A stretch of 64,000 nucleotides of DNA from Lepisosteus oculatus (Eukaryota > Chordata > Actinopteri > Semionotiformes > Lepisosteidae). A program made the position numbers and the translations under genes. Shown here piece after piece: positions 33,213-46,700 of the stretch (its first letter is position 1; each line of letters opens with the position of its first letter). Below the pieces are notes generated by a model that was given only the letters and a program-made list of their open reading frames with translations, was not told where the DNA came from and searched no databases. Location of the stretch: the NCBI RefSeq assembly GCF_040954835.1, contig NC_090703.1:6443001-6507000 (forward strand), read 5' to 3'.

Positions 33213-36200
33213 GTAGGTCAACAGGATGATAGCCTCGAACACCCTCCCGGAGAAGTTGTGTTACTGCGGTTGTTGAAAAGGATACTGCGCCTTGTGACGG
33301 GGTTGTGCATACTTTTTAGGTGCAGGAGGCATGCGGGTGGGACCCCAGTACCAAGCCACGGTGCCCGAGTACGACCCTGGTGAGTTGGCGTTTTTGTGTT
33401 GTGCTCGGCTAAAACTGATTAAATTGTGACTGGCGAGTGTTGGTAGCCTCAAACACAGCCATTCATCAGCAGTGGGCTGGTGAGGGAGTCGCACTTTATA
33501 CTTCATAGGCGTTTCTTTTTTTTTTATTCTTCGCGATAGAGAATGAAACCCCCGTTTACCCTAAACTGTTGTCCGCTCCGAAGGTCAAGAATGTCGTAAT
33601 GCTTCAGAACACGGAATAAGAGAGGGGGTGGTGGGCGAAAAGGGAATTATCCGGGAATAATAAAAATAAATAGATGTTCTAACTTTTAATGCTCGCCCCT
33701 GCTGTTCAAACTTGCGAACTGCAAGCAGCGAAAACGTGTTCTGCAAACGTGCCTGTTCAGACTTCACAGGAATCGTGATGGCTAATTCCACGCGTGCCCA
33801 CCGTCGGGTTTCTGTTTTGGTTGTTTGGTCATCTCGGTGCGGGCTCACCCTCGCCGTCAGCGAAGATCTCTTTTATTCGGGAAAACTTTGCGTCCCAGTT
33901 TTCCCATTTTCCTCCTCCTCCTCCGCCGCCGCCGCCGCCCCCCCCTCCTCCCCATGCCCTCCTCCCCAACACAAAGACAGCGCTTCGCTGGGTTAGTTTT
34001 ACAGTCGGGATGAATTAGCTCCATCTCAGACCTCTACATCCACGCATATGATCCCCCCCCACACACACACAAACCCAACAACGAACAGATATTGCAATAG
34101 TGTATTTGTGCAGGAGAGAACGCCATGCACAGTTCGGTTTCTGCCTCAAGTTCCGACGCTGTGTTCTGGGTGGGTGGGGGGAGATCAAGTGAAATATTAA
34201 AACCCGGATCTGCTCGGGCGAACTTCGGGGTGTTGAACGATGGCCGAGGGCGCTTTCTCCCTCGGCAGCAGAACGATTTAAAAAAAACATTTTGACTGGG
34301 TGGTGTGGGGGAACTGCGCTGGACTGTGCATGAGAGTTGGGGGTTCCGTCTTCTTGCAAGCGCCCGGGTTTCACCTGTTCCAAGTAACACCGTTGAAAGA
34401 CAAAGGCGTATGTGATGCTGTGAGCGGAGTGTGCACCCTGAGGAGACTGGGGCCCGGGGGTATACTCGCTGTGCGGTTTCCTCCTGTAAACTACCTGGTC
34501 TTTCTCGTCGCTGTTGCATTTGTGGCTATATCAAGTCTTCGGCCGTGTGCAGCCAGCCAGCCTCTCGTCATGTGTGTGTGTGTGCGCGGATGCCTTGAGC
34601 AACATGACAGAAAACAAAGGGTGGGCTGATTTTGTCCCTCGTTTGCGTCCCTGCTCGTGGTGCCCCCTCTCCGCCAGCGGCTCTGACTTGGGGGGGTGTG
34701 TGTGTGGAAAAAGGAGTCGTGAATATCAGGGGTAAAGCAATTTGCACGTTGAGTAAGAAATTGAAAGAGGTGTCGCCTGATTCCTGTGCGCCTGTGTTCC
34801 TGAGCCTACCTGAACTGAAAGATAGGAGTGAGGTGTGTGTGTGGTGTGGTGTGGTGGTGGGGGGGGCGAGGCGAAAATGGAATAAATTAAGTTGAAAGCA
34901 GAAACTTCCTCATTTCACAAGCAACGAAATGACAAAGGATTTTCCTTTCCTAGGTTCACAAATCCTGATGTAGCCTTACTTCTCAGAAAATCTTGTTTCA
35001 GACAGGCTGGTATTTTGTCATACTGCCCCCTAGGCCTGGAAAGTAAGGTATTACAGTACTTCAGATCTGTGAGCTAACCGCTGTGGCATAGCACTCGTTG
35101 TTTTTTCCGAATAATTAGACAATCCCTGCACAGTATAAACTACGTGAACTTTTGTAGCCGATATTTGTATGCAGCTGGCAGTCGGGAAATATAAAGTATT
35201 TTACTAAGTGTGGTGAGCAGAAGAGTTCGACCCTAATTTGAGTCATTTTCCTGCCTCGCCACTTCCCCAATCTTTTGTGTCAATTCTAGTCGCTTCTGAT
35301 CAGTGGCGCTAACTTCTCCAGCTATTTCTTTTCCCACCCTCTGCTCGTAATCAGCTTTGTGTCTGCTGCTGATACGGTCGCAGCGCTTACTCTCTAGAAA
35401 ATCGATTACAACACCCCTCCTTTCTACCAGTGATTTGATCAGCGGTAGTCTGAGGTTTCATCCGTCTCGGAGGTGTTTCAGAAACGTGGTGGGTCTGTGG
35501 CTGCGCGTCGTGTGTTCCTGCCGAGGAGAATTCACAATTAGTTTAGCTGTTCGGCTGGAGGAAGGAGTGTTGCTGCTGGGGAGAATCGCAGGCGTCTCTC
35601 GGAAGAGTATAATGGATTCCACCTGTGTGTCGCCCCCGTTCATGTGGGATCCAAACCATTGCATTGTGTTGCTTGTCTCAAGTGCACTGACCGGTGGGGG
35701 GGGGGATTGTCAATGTATGAAATATGTAACGATGTAATCAGATCTTAGCGATGATTGTGAAGTGTTTGGAGATATGCCCTAGTGCGGCGAGGTATGTAAG
35801 TTGTTGATCTGAGAGTTTCAATATCTTAAAAGATTTGGGTATGTGTTAAAACCATACTTAAGGCAGTAATTTGACGAGCAGTGCACATTCATAGTTTTGC
35901 TTTGGAACAAGGGTTACCCTATTTCTTCCGTTTGCCTCCTGTCCAATTTGTGACCAAACCGGTGACCAACACAAACATGGACTATCATGCCTGCAGCCTA
36001 CACAGTGATATTTGGCACACGCGTACGCTCCTTGAGGATTATTTTGTAGGATGAGTAAACTGCGCCAGTCACCCGCCTAGCTGCTGTTGGGCCAGGGCAA
36101 GGGCTGTTGAGGTGCAGAGCTGTGTGTGTAGGTTCCTCTGCTGCTGTCCAGTGACTCAGGTGGGAGAGCTCCCTGATGAGTGGAACTGTCTCATTTAAAT

Positions 36201-39200
36201 CTAGCTGGAGTGCAGGCAGGCTAAACGCAACACTTTCTGTTTCTTAGTGTTGTGGCAGACCCAGTTACAGCCTTTTTTTTTTCCTAGTCCGAAGTAGTCT
36301 GCTGTCTGGGTGGCTTAATGGAACAAATTGATCACTGAACTCTTATTGACTATGTTGGAGCATCTCTTAATAGCGTTGTAAGATGAGCTCCTCTAAAAAG
36401 CACAGCTAGTTTCTGTGCCATTTGTCCATTTACATATTCAGAGCTGGAGAAACGCGAGATTGTCCGTCTGTGTGCCTGCCTGGTGTGGGTGGAGAAGTGG
36501 ATTGGGGGAAAAGGCAGTTTTGTCGGTGTTCCTAACGCATGGTCCTTTTGTGTAAAGAATTCCACACCGCTGTTAGAATGATGAAGGGAGGAAGCCAGAT
36601 GAACTCGTGAAACAACTGTCCGCCCAAGATGTCATGAGACAGCTGTCCCTTCCACTTTGTGTGCGGAGATGTGTGCACTTCTGTTGTGGCACCTCCTGTA
36701 GCCTTCTGGTACTTTGTGATGGGGGTAGAGTCGCTTTTCTTCAACCCCGCCTCCAGTGGCTGGGATGCCCTGTAGTGTGGGCAGTAAGTAAAGCAAAAAG
36801 AGGTCTTTCTGAGGCTCATGGTTGTGACTCCAGCTGAAGCTGTTCAGTGTAAAAAGGCATCCTGACAGCAATCAACTCCAAAGGAAAAATGTCTGCTTTG
36901 GGAAAAAAAACTCGCTCTGTGCTGTGAATGACCTTTACGGTTTTCTAAGTTCTGATACCAAGTTGCTTTTTCTCTGCTGTGCAGAACTCATTTGCTTGTT
37001 CATCAAGGCGAGGGTAAGCAAACAGGCATACAGTATATGGTATAGGGGATGTGAGAGTACAGGTGTAAGTGAGAGCTTGGTCTTTCAGTACGGGGAGGGT
37101 GCTAATGTCATTCGCAAAGGAGGGTAGGTTCTTTACTGAGCTGGTCAATATAATGCACGTTACTAGTATGCTCTTAACAATACTACAGTATGCTACTGCA
37201 GGACTCCTTTTCATTGTGAGCACAGTCTCAAACTGTTTCGGGAAAGTTGTTGCAAAAGGGCTGTAGGTATAGGAAAGCAGAATTAGCCTGCCTCTAACAC
37301 AAGTGCAGCAGGTTAATCATGTAGTTAAAATAACCTGAGGGGCAGTGCATGGGGAACTTCACATTTTAAAGTAGTGATTTAACATATTTATAAGAACTTT
37401 TGTAAGCCATTCTACAGTTCAGTAGAAGACCGCTTCCCTTTGGAGATGTAAAGGTGGCTGTGCTTCGTAAGCTGGAGTTCGTTCTGGGGAAGTTAGGTGT
37501 GTCTTCAGTTTAGTCATGAACAAGGAAATGCTTCGTTAAGGTAGACTTGAGCACAAAACCTGTTCAACATAACGCTGACGAAAGAGTGAAGGGAAAGTGA
37601 ATCTCCTGGAAGCGTTTCTTTTTGAACAATTTTTTTTTTTGCCCAGTGATTTCTTTTCCTACTAGTCAATCTGAAATCCAAGTCGTGTATTTTCATGTCT
37701 TGGCTCACGGCTGTGAGCACTTGAGAAATCCTGGTCCCAGTTGGCTGATGATGTGGTCGGGACTCGAACCCGCAACATCTAGATCACAGAGCACAACCTG
37801 CACCGAGGGGAGCACCTTTACTAGTTGTATCAATTGAGAGAATGACTCAAAGCTTTCCCAGTGTAGAGGGAAGTTACTTGCCATTTGAGTTTCTAGGTTC
37901 TCTTGTGTCTGAAATACTGCTGTTGGTGTTACAGTGCCCTGTGCTGTGTCATAATGCACTCATTTGTTTTTATTCATCTAAGCCTGTTACGTTTTAACAC
38001 TAAAGGGAAGTTCTTGATTCTTGGCCAGAAGTTCATATAAGATTGGAATCAAATCAGTGTACCAGAAGTTATTAAAGACTCTTGCCACTGGTTGTCAGAC
38101 CAAATTACTGGATTTGTTCACATCTCTTTCCTTATTTTTTGAATTCTTCACTTGGACAAGGTGTAGTTTGTGTTCACGTGGTCTACTAAAGCACGTTTGG
38201 GATTTGGCATAAAACATTATAAGAAAACATCGGCGAACTCTGAACAAGACCAATCTCTTCACTAACCGTGTGATGAGTTGGGGCCCCTGCGGTAAGGGTT
38301 CCCAAGCACAAAGACGCACAAGATCGCAGCCCCTGAGACGAGAGCTCAGAATGGGGTCACATTGATAAAAAGTTCAGCCTTCACTCCTGCTGGAATTCTG
38401 TTGGCTGCTTTCAGTCCAGTTCCACCCTGCAGCAGATGTGTCGACAGCTACCCCTAAATCAGACTAATATCAGGCAAACACTAACACTTTCGTTCCTTAA
38501 CTGACTCTATTTATAACCAGGTGGTAAAATACATTAAAGGAAATGTCCTTACATGTTTACGGTAAAAGAAACAGTGAAAATAAACCTGTTGGGGCAAATA
38601 AGTAGTCATAGGTGTTCAATAAGCTGAAACTTATAAGCTAAGTGCTTTCGGCACAGCAGTACTTGCTGTCTTAAGTTGTTGCAGTTAAAAGGAGCTTTTG
38701 GTCTGCTGTTGCTTGTTTCCTACTGATGCCATGGCAGCTTCAAACCACGCCTGTCTCGGTCTACAGCCGGGCTAGAGAATGCGCACAGTTCCTTCAGGAG
38801 TCTCTGCAGCGAGTCTGTTAAAACTGCATGGATGAAGAGGAGATTTCCTCTTGCAGGACAGGTCTTTTGCTTCAGGATTTCTGAGAGTCTTGTAAAGAAC
38901 TGTACTGGAAATAACTCCAGGGGGAGCCCGTTTATAAAATGGAACAAGCTGTAAGCAAGGTTTTGCATTGAAATTCCGTTTGGTAAGAATATAATGGTTA
39001 GAAACGAGGGGAATCTATTTAGCCCACCTAGCTTGTTTCCATCACATCTGTCGAAGGAAGCCTGGGCATCAGCCTCAACAACATGGCTGGGTAGCTTGTT
39101 CCACCCACTCGCTTTAGGGTAGAAAAAGGGCTTCTTGTTTAAATGCACTTCTGCTTTGCTTCCTCTCATGACCTCTAGTTTGTATTTCAGTGTTGGTCCA

Positions 39201-40668
39201 GAAGCTGTCCACTGGATGGGCTTTGGCAACATGTTGAAGGATGTTGAGTTCTTGAATTCAGTAAGGGCTAAGACATTAACGGTCATGATTCATGCACAAG
39301 TAGAATAGGTGAAGCAGGAGTGTAGCTCTGTAGAAAGTCTCCCTTCCGGGCAGTAAAGGAAGAGTTTTGCCTGTGATGGGGGGGTGCCTGTCTGGGGAAG
39401 CAGGCGTGGTGTGGGTTACTGCCTGCTGCTTGCAGAACAGGGGGAGAGAGGAGCCCAGTTTCTGAGCAGTGATACCCCAGAGGCAGGCAGCCACGCCGAG
39501 CTAATGGAATGCTAGATATGTTCTGCTTGTGGGGCCAGGGTCTCTCTGAAGAGGAAGTGAAGGTTCGTGTGAGGCAATTATAAAAAAAAAAAGAGTCTGA
39601 GCTGATAACGCCTTTTGAGAAGGAGTGATTTCGGTTTTGTTTTTACTTTTCTAAGTCGACATTGTATATTGTGTAATGTAGTCTTTATCCAAAGGTCCTA
39701 CAAACATTTTATTTGTCTGCCGCAGTATATGGAAAAGAAGACCCTCTTTTGTCCTAGTTATTTCAGCTCTTGATGTCCATGTGGATCTGTAAATGGAGCC
39801 TGTCTTCTGAAAGGGCAGTTTACTGTCAGGGTCTGACGGTATTAGAAGTGCTGTTAGTTGCCCTTTTACACTAAACCAACCCAGTCTAAAACACATCCAT
39901 GGGAGATATTCAAAGTGGTTGTGTCGCAATGGTTGGATAGAAAACAAAATGACATTAAGTGCAAAGATATATATATATAAAGCATGCACTGTAAACCTGC
40001 AAAAGGCAGAGCTCACAGCATCAATTTTTGTTACTTTAATCCTTTGTTTCTAGTTCATTAGACTGTTCTGTGCCAGGTTCGGATATGCTGAATTTCATGG
40101 TATAGCAGATTAAATGTAACTCGTCTTTTTGCAATGCGAGTTGCTGTTTCTGCACGACTGAGCTACTGGTCTTTATCTTCGATCACGGTCATGGCTGTTT
40201 GTATCTCTTTATGTACTGTATATGTGCTATTGGATCACCTGGGTGAGGGTTGGGATTGCCACCTGGTGGTGAGATGCTGTCGCTGCAGGCAGACCCTCCA
40301 GTGACACAATGCCAGGGTAGAGTAAATGGAATTAGACAAGCGAATCACCTGACCCACTGTGACCTATGGGCAAAGAAGACTCATCACATTAGAGTAGCCA
40401 TTGAGATCGCAGGATGCTGTTTGGCCCATTGTGAACAGTTGGCTCCACTTTTGTATAGGCGATAGAGCCAGCGCTTTTGAAAGTGGGGGCAAATCCCTCT
40501 AGTGTCAAGTACACTTGAAATGCCACCTGGAGAAGTATAGAGCAATCACGTTGAACTTCAACTGCATGTCTTCTTGGTGTTTCGAGAGTCAGCTGGTGTG
40601 CCCGGCATCCCCCATGCAAGAGCAGTGTGCCATCTCCTCGAGGACGGGTACTCCAAGCCGAAATCAAG

Positions 40669-40706
<38 letters not shown>

Positions 40707-43700
40707 AATCAGCTGGGTGTCTGTGCTGTGCCTCGCTGACTGCTCTGAGCTCGTGTGCTCAGGGTGAGCAGCTCTGTGTCCAGAGACTGGCTCCATTGGG
40801 ATTCCCCCTCTGATACTGCGAGACCCCCAAGAGGGTTCAGTCCTGTCGCTGCTGTCTGGGCATCAGCCTTCAGGCATGCACGGGTCTGGGATATTATCGG
40901 TGGGGTTTTTAGGGGTGGATTCCAATACATGTTCTGTTCCTCTTCAAAGTGGCAGCTGCACACAGTGCCGGTTAGGGTAGTGTTGGCGGTGGTGGCGGCG
41001 ATGCGCAGTGTCAGGTACCCTTCTGCAGCAGCCTGCTCATTAATAATGCACGGGCCTGTCCTGCTCCGGGCACCGTGCTTTCTCTGATGTGTGTCTGCTG
41101 TGCGGATTGATGCAGGGACCCCCAGTGACCCTTCCTACCAGGTGGACGGTGATGAGGCCTTTGATCGTCTGCTCGGGCTTCAGTCATATTTTCACAAGGG
41201 GTTGGTGTATTTTCTCGCCAGATAACCGGAGCGTTTTGGCTTTCGTGCCCGCACTGAGGGGAATGAAGGATCGCTGTTTTTTTTTTTTAAACTGTGTGCT
41301 AGCCACACCGCCGTTCCTCCAGCAGAAAGTTTCTTTCACGGTCTGTACAGAAAATGTCCCACAAACTCTGCTGAAGTGAGCGCTTTCTTCCTCCAAATCC
41401 CCGCTGCTCTAGTTCAAAAGAATCGGAACGATCTGGTCTAGAGGTTGACTGGGGTGATCGGCCACTGTTTGTCTTGGTGGACGTACAGGTGTCGGGTCAA
41501 GTGGGGGTATATTAGTCCAGCGGTCTTACTTGTCTTTGCTGCCCATCACCTTATCATAGCACAAAAATACAGAGCTGCAGTTGGGTTAGCTGGCAAGTGA
41601 GGGGGACTGGTAATCGTTTATTATGTCTGACGGATCATGTGGATTCTAAACCGTTTTCCGAAGGAGGAGTCCCAGACTAGGAACACAAAAACCTGAACAG
41701 TAAGCAAGTCTTGGGTTCCCTGTGCTTAATACTCAGCACCCTTTAATGTGTTGTGTAGTTAATGTTAACAGATACACTATATTTCATGCAAGAGTTTTGC
41801 TTATTGAATGAAGGTCTGTGTCAGTAAAGTTTCCACTTGTTTTTATCATTGTTGACATCCTTCCGTTTTCCTCATTACAACTGATATGCTGGTATACATG
41901 TGAAGTTTATTGCTTCAAAATGTAAGTGCAGCTTTTCCTATTCAGGCATGTGGATAAGCTGCTCTTTCAACTTGTTGAATGTGATTGAACCTGTTTTGTC
42001 TCGGAGATTTTTAGAGACCTCACCGAAGGAAAGAATGAATCATCTTTGCTACAAGAGCTTAAATGCGGCAGCATGGAATTATATCAACTTCATATGGATG
42101 AGGGAAATGTCTCTGCTCAAAAAAGCCAATCCTGTATTTGTAACCTTACAGTCAGGGGTTGAAAACAACAGGAGATCTGGCCAAAGTGTGATGGTATGGT
42201 ATGTTTTGGGTTTAGCAATGTGTTTGATCAAGTTCCTCAATGGAAGCAGTGGAAATTCGGCGTTCCAGATGATGAATTTGGATCGAGAAGTGATTGATGT
42301 ACAGGAATTGGGGGTGATGTAATTAGTGGTGTACGATGGGGACCTGCATTAGGACCGCTACTCTCCCTAGTTTATTGGGATCATCTAGATTATGGAATTG
42401 TCAGAGACTGCGAAGAAAATCGGACAGTTCAAGACGCAGTCAAGCACAGTGTGTTACATGCTGGTAGCAGAAACTATAAATATGAAGGGGGAAACCAGCA
42501 GCTTGAGTCTGCTTCTGAAAACCCTGTCTGAGTGATGAGTATTCTGTTATTCTTGCCGAGAAAATGTAGTTATCGGCCTGTGCTGCTGGCTGCCTGTTTT
42601 AGAAATTTTCCGTATTTGCCTTGGAAGAAATCAATATTGTTCAGCCTCATCTGGAGTCCTGTGTAGTAATTAAGCTGATTTCCTTGCACAGAAAAGGGTG
42701 CTGTGAGCGCTGTGTTCAGGGGTCGGGTGGGGGGGTCGAGTTGCTGTGGTCCCGGCACTCACTTGGGCTGACAGCTACTTTCGGAGGCTTTTCTCCCCTT
42801 CCTCTGCCAGGCCGAGACGCTCCTGCTAGCTGGGAGATGGCGTTCCTCAAAGTGACACCGGCGGCGCGGCTTGTTATTCGGTTTGGTAATTTAAATTGTG
42901 TGAAGAGATTCTCACTGCAGAGAGAGCTCCACTGCCACAGAGGTTAATTGGGTTCCACTGCAGACTGTAGACCCCTGCAACGTGCATCTTTACTCTACAT
43001 GTTTTACACTATAGCATAGTTAATTATCTCATACATTTTCCCCTGCCACTCATTTATAGCTGCCTCTTCTTCCCATGCTCTGTTGCCTTTAAGACCAGCA
43101 CATTCTACTGATAGCTGAGGGAAATGATAGCTCTTGTACACGGAATCCAGGGTACAGGGCACCCCTCTGCAGTGGGACTTTTCAGCATTCCCCACAAGGC
43201 GCCACTATCATATGAGTACTTTAGCGACCTTTTGCCCAAGTATCTGCATGTTTGCAAAGGCCCACCGTGGTTTTGTCATCTCAGTTGAACTGTTAGCTAA
43301 CGTTGCTTATTTTAATATGGCCTTTCTAAGCACATTAAGTAGATGTGCATGTTAAGATTTCCAAGTGGCCCTTTCCCACTGTGCTGCTTTCCTTTAACAG
43401 TGCTAACATTTAATTACTATTTATTATGTAGGCTGTCAATAAAGAAGCTGGTTTTTAGCACATTACTCCATGAGATGTTCTGGGTAATGGGGGTCTGTGA
43501 TGATACATGTACTTGACGTGGCTGTTTTTGGATGTTGGCACCTAAGGCATTTCTATTTCTGAGATCTCAGGCTCCAGCCCGTTGCTGCAAAGACCTACTA
43601 CAACAATATGTGGGAGATCTCTGACGTGGCTCTTTCCCTCCTGGTGTGCCGGCAAGAAAACGAAAAACCCGAATGAGCAAACAGAAAATTAAGTTGCCAC

Positions 43701-46700
43701 CATCTTCCCCTTCATATAAACCTTCTGGATGCACAGGGCCATGGGTACAGATATTCTTTTCAAATTTGTAATGGCCAGTTTCTCTGTCTCTTCCCACTGT
43801 GGAGTTTCTGATGGTTGACCCGCCAGGCTGCAGAATCGCACTGCAGAGTGACTTGGCTGGAGAAGGTGCTCCGCTGGGTGTCGCGGACCCTCCTACAAGC
43901 TGCCCACCCCCCGGGGACTCCTGTACGTGTGCCGCTGTCTCTCCGCCCCCGCCCCCCCGGTACAGGGCAGGGCTGCCCGTGGGGCGTTAATCAGCTGAGA
44001 GCAGGCTGCCAGTTCTTCCTCATTCTCCCCTGTGAGGACGATGTCAAAAATGCACAAGTGGGTGGGTACAAGAAAAAATACAGTAAACCCTCGGTGTAGC
44101 GATTCCTAGCAGATTTTCACTCTTAATTGCTGTGCTCTCATAAAGTGTTGCAGAGTTTTTTCTTTGCTCGCCTCTTGTCAGATGAGGATTTTAACCTTCT
44201 ATAGTAAAGTCTTACTGTGTGTTAAGTGCGTATAATGCAGGGTTGCACCTAATGTTTCTACATTCGCCAATGACTGACACTTTTAATTACTGTACCATAA
44301 ATAAGCCGGGGGTGTTAGTTTTCCTCCTGTTGAATAATGAACCAGGAATGATGTTTTTCATACTTGGGTCCTGTTCTGTGTTGCCGTAAGGTGAAGCCTA
44401 GGTGTTTGAGGGAAGATGTTTGAGTTCTGAAACCAGTTGGATGTTAAAGAAATGGGAATTAAATTTGCTGTATGGGTTTTTGCCTTTTGAAATGTTTTTG
44501 AGGGATTGCTGTGATTGGCAATTCTAAAATGTAAATAACCTAGGTTAACAGGTTAACATATTGTAGGACGGAAGCCGTCGTCTTGTATTGCAGTGGTAAT
44601 TGTACCATTGGATGGGAGAAGCAATGAATTGGTTATGATTCCCTAAGAAATCGATGTATTTCTCCTTGTCGTTAAACACCTGTGTTTTTGTGGCTTGTTA
44701 GCAATTCAGTTTGGCTTGCAGAGTGTTCGCAGAAGCAGAAAATCGGGGTAAAGTTGGCAGGTAATTTCTTGGGCAGCTGTGCTGTGCCTGTGTGCTCCAT
44801 GCAGGGCTGCAGAGCAGGGGGAGGAATCGGTTCTCACTGTTCACCACGCTGGTGTGGGCTAGCTTGGTAACCCCCCTTGGCCTCTTCTGGCAGTCGTACC
44901 AGAATACCAGTCGTACCAGTGTGCTGGCAATGGTTTTTGCCGTAACTAACGCTTGTGGTATCAGCTCTGCCTGATGCGTCAACGGCGGTCTTCACAAGTT
45001 GTTAATCCAGCCCTCTTTTTCTTTGAACTTGAACTGTAGCCATTCATAACCGAAACTGTGCTGAAGACAGAAATGGAGTCATTCCACTCGGCTGTTTATC
45101 TTCTGCTGCTGGTGCAGCCTGATAGTTGGGAGGTTGTGTGGCACTGGTTTGTGTGTGCTCCTGCCTGGTCCTGGGGCAGCCGAGGATCAGGACGGTGTGG
45201 GTGCGTGCGCCTTGTGTACCTGTGCGTCTGCCGTACGGGTTGCATCTGTCCGAGGGGCCCCGTGTCCGTTCTCTCTGTGTCTTGCTTGCCATGCGTCCTT
45301 GCACATCTCCCCCGTACATACGGGCTGGCTGTGTGTGGAAAGCATTAGTATTCCAGGGTGTGTTTGCACTTGACTGTGAGCAAAAACATTGACTCGAGAT
45401 TCCAGGATCTCATCCGGCCCCTTGAAAGAAGCGAATATATCGGCCTCAACCGCATGGCTAGGGAGCTTCTCCCCTGCTCCCACAGCCCTTTGGTGGGGGA
45501 CAAAATATGCCTCCTGGTTTCAGTGTTCCACTTGTGCCCTTTGGTAAGTGGTTTTGTTCGTTTCGAAGAAATCCCCCAGGTGTGAAGCCCTGGGATGTCT
45601 GCTTGCTCTCGTCCAGATCAATTCTAGGTAGAGGAGCCTTTTGCCTTATGTACCTGTCCACTGGGATTCATACCTGCGCCGATCTCTCAGGACATGCCCA
45701 GCAGACACCACCACACAGTGTGGAGAGTACATCGCAAAACGGTTCCTAAATACCAACAACCGGGACAATAAATACGTTGTAGAGAACAATAAATATTTGG
45801 TAGTGGGGGTGGGGGGTACCCATGGTAGTCTAAGTCAATGGTGCATAGTGCAGTGGTGCAGTGAGTCCTGTGGCGTTGCACAGGGAGCTGTTTGTTCCAC
45901 ACTGCCGTTGTGTAGAGGCTGTTCTCCAGCCTGGTGGCCTGTGCTTTAATGGTGAATAGAGCAGCGCTACGTTTTCTACAGCATATTGGCCAGATGCATT
46001 ATGCAGGGGAGCAGTGTTTCTCTCCGCCTGTCGGCACCGTGCTGTGCGTGTGGTTGTCTGTCGGACAGTCACCCCCCCGTCGGACAGCTGCAGGTCCGGC
46101 CGGCGGCGAGGAGGGGGGAGGAGAGGGGTCAGGGCCGTGAAGGCAGCCACCGGGCCTGTCCGCTGGAGGTGGCCGAGACTGCCCCGGCGGGGGGAGGAAA
46201 CTGGGGCAGTTGTAGAATCCGCCCTCCACGGAGGAAGAAACGGGAAGCCAAGACGGCGCTCCGGAGCAGCGCGGGACTCGGGAGGGCGCATCACAGGAGA
46301 GGAGTCGCTGGGCGAACGAGACGGGGAGGAGTGTTGGGAATATATCTTGAAAGATTTAACAGATTGGCTTCTCGGAGAAGAACAATGAGGGGGCTCTGGT
46401 AGAGCTCTGTGGGGAATGGACGTTGAAGCTGTTTTGGCAAGCGTGCATGTCCTCTCCTCTCTTTCTCCTCTCCTGTCTTCCTGCTTTTTGAAGCTCTTAC
46501 AATGAGAGACTTCCTGCGAGAAGGGTCACCCGGAGCTGACTGAGACACCACAATACAGATGCAGTGTTATCGGGCACACGTTGCTAAGGAAGAAAAAGAG
46601 TCTGGCTGTGGGTCTGGAAGTGAAGCAATTGTTGTGCTTGTTGGTCATAAGATCACTTTGTTGGCCGTATACAGTTTCTTGTATCGGGAATTTCTTTTCT

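Noticed and set aside
41900-42322. 140-codon plus-strand frame
   Set aside because: The recognisable RT motifs are in a different phase, so this frame is a shadow of the decayed LINE.
43185-43210. CTCF-like CCCACAAGGCGCCACTA
   Set aside because: Spacing and core differ too much from the consensus.
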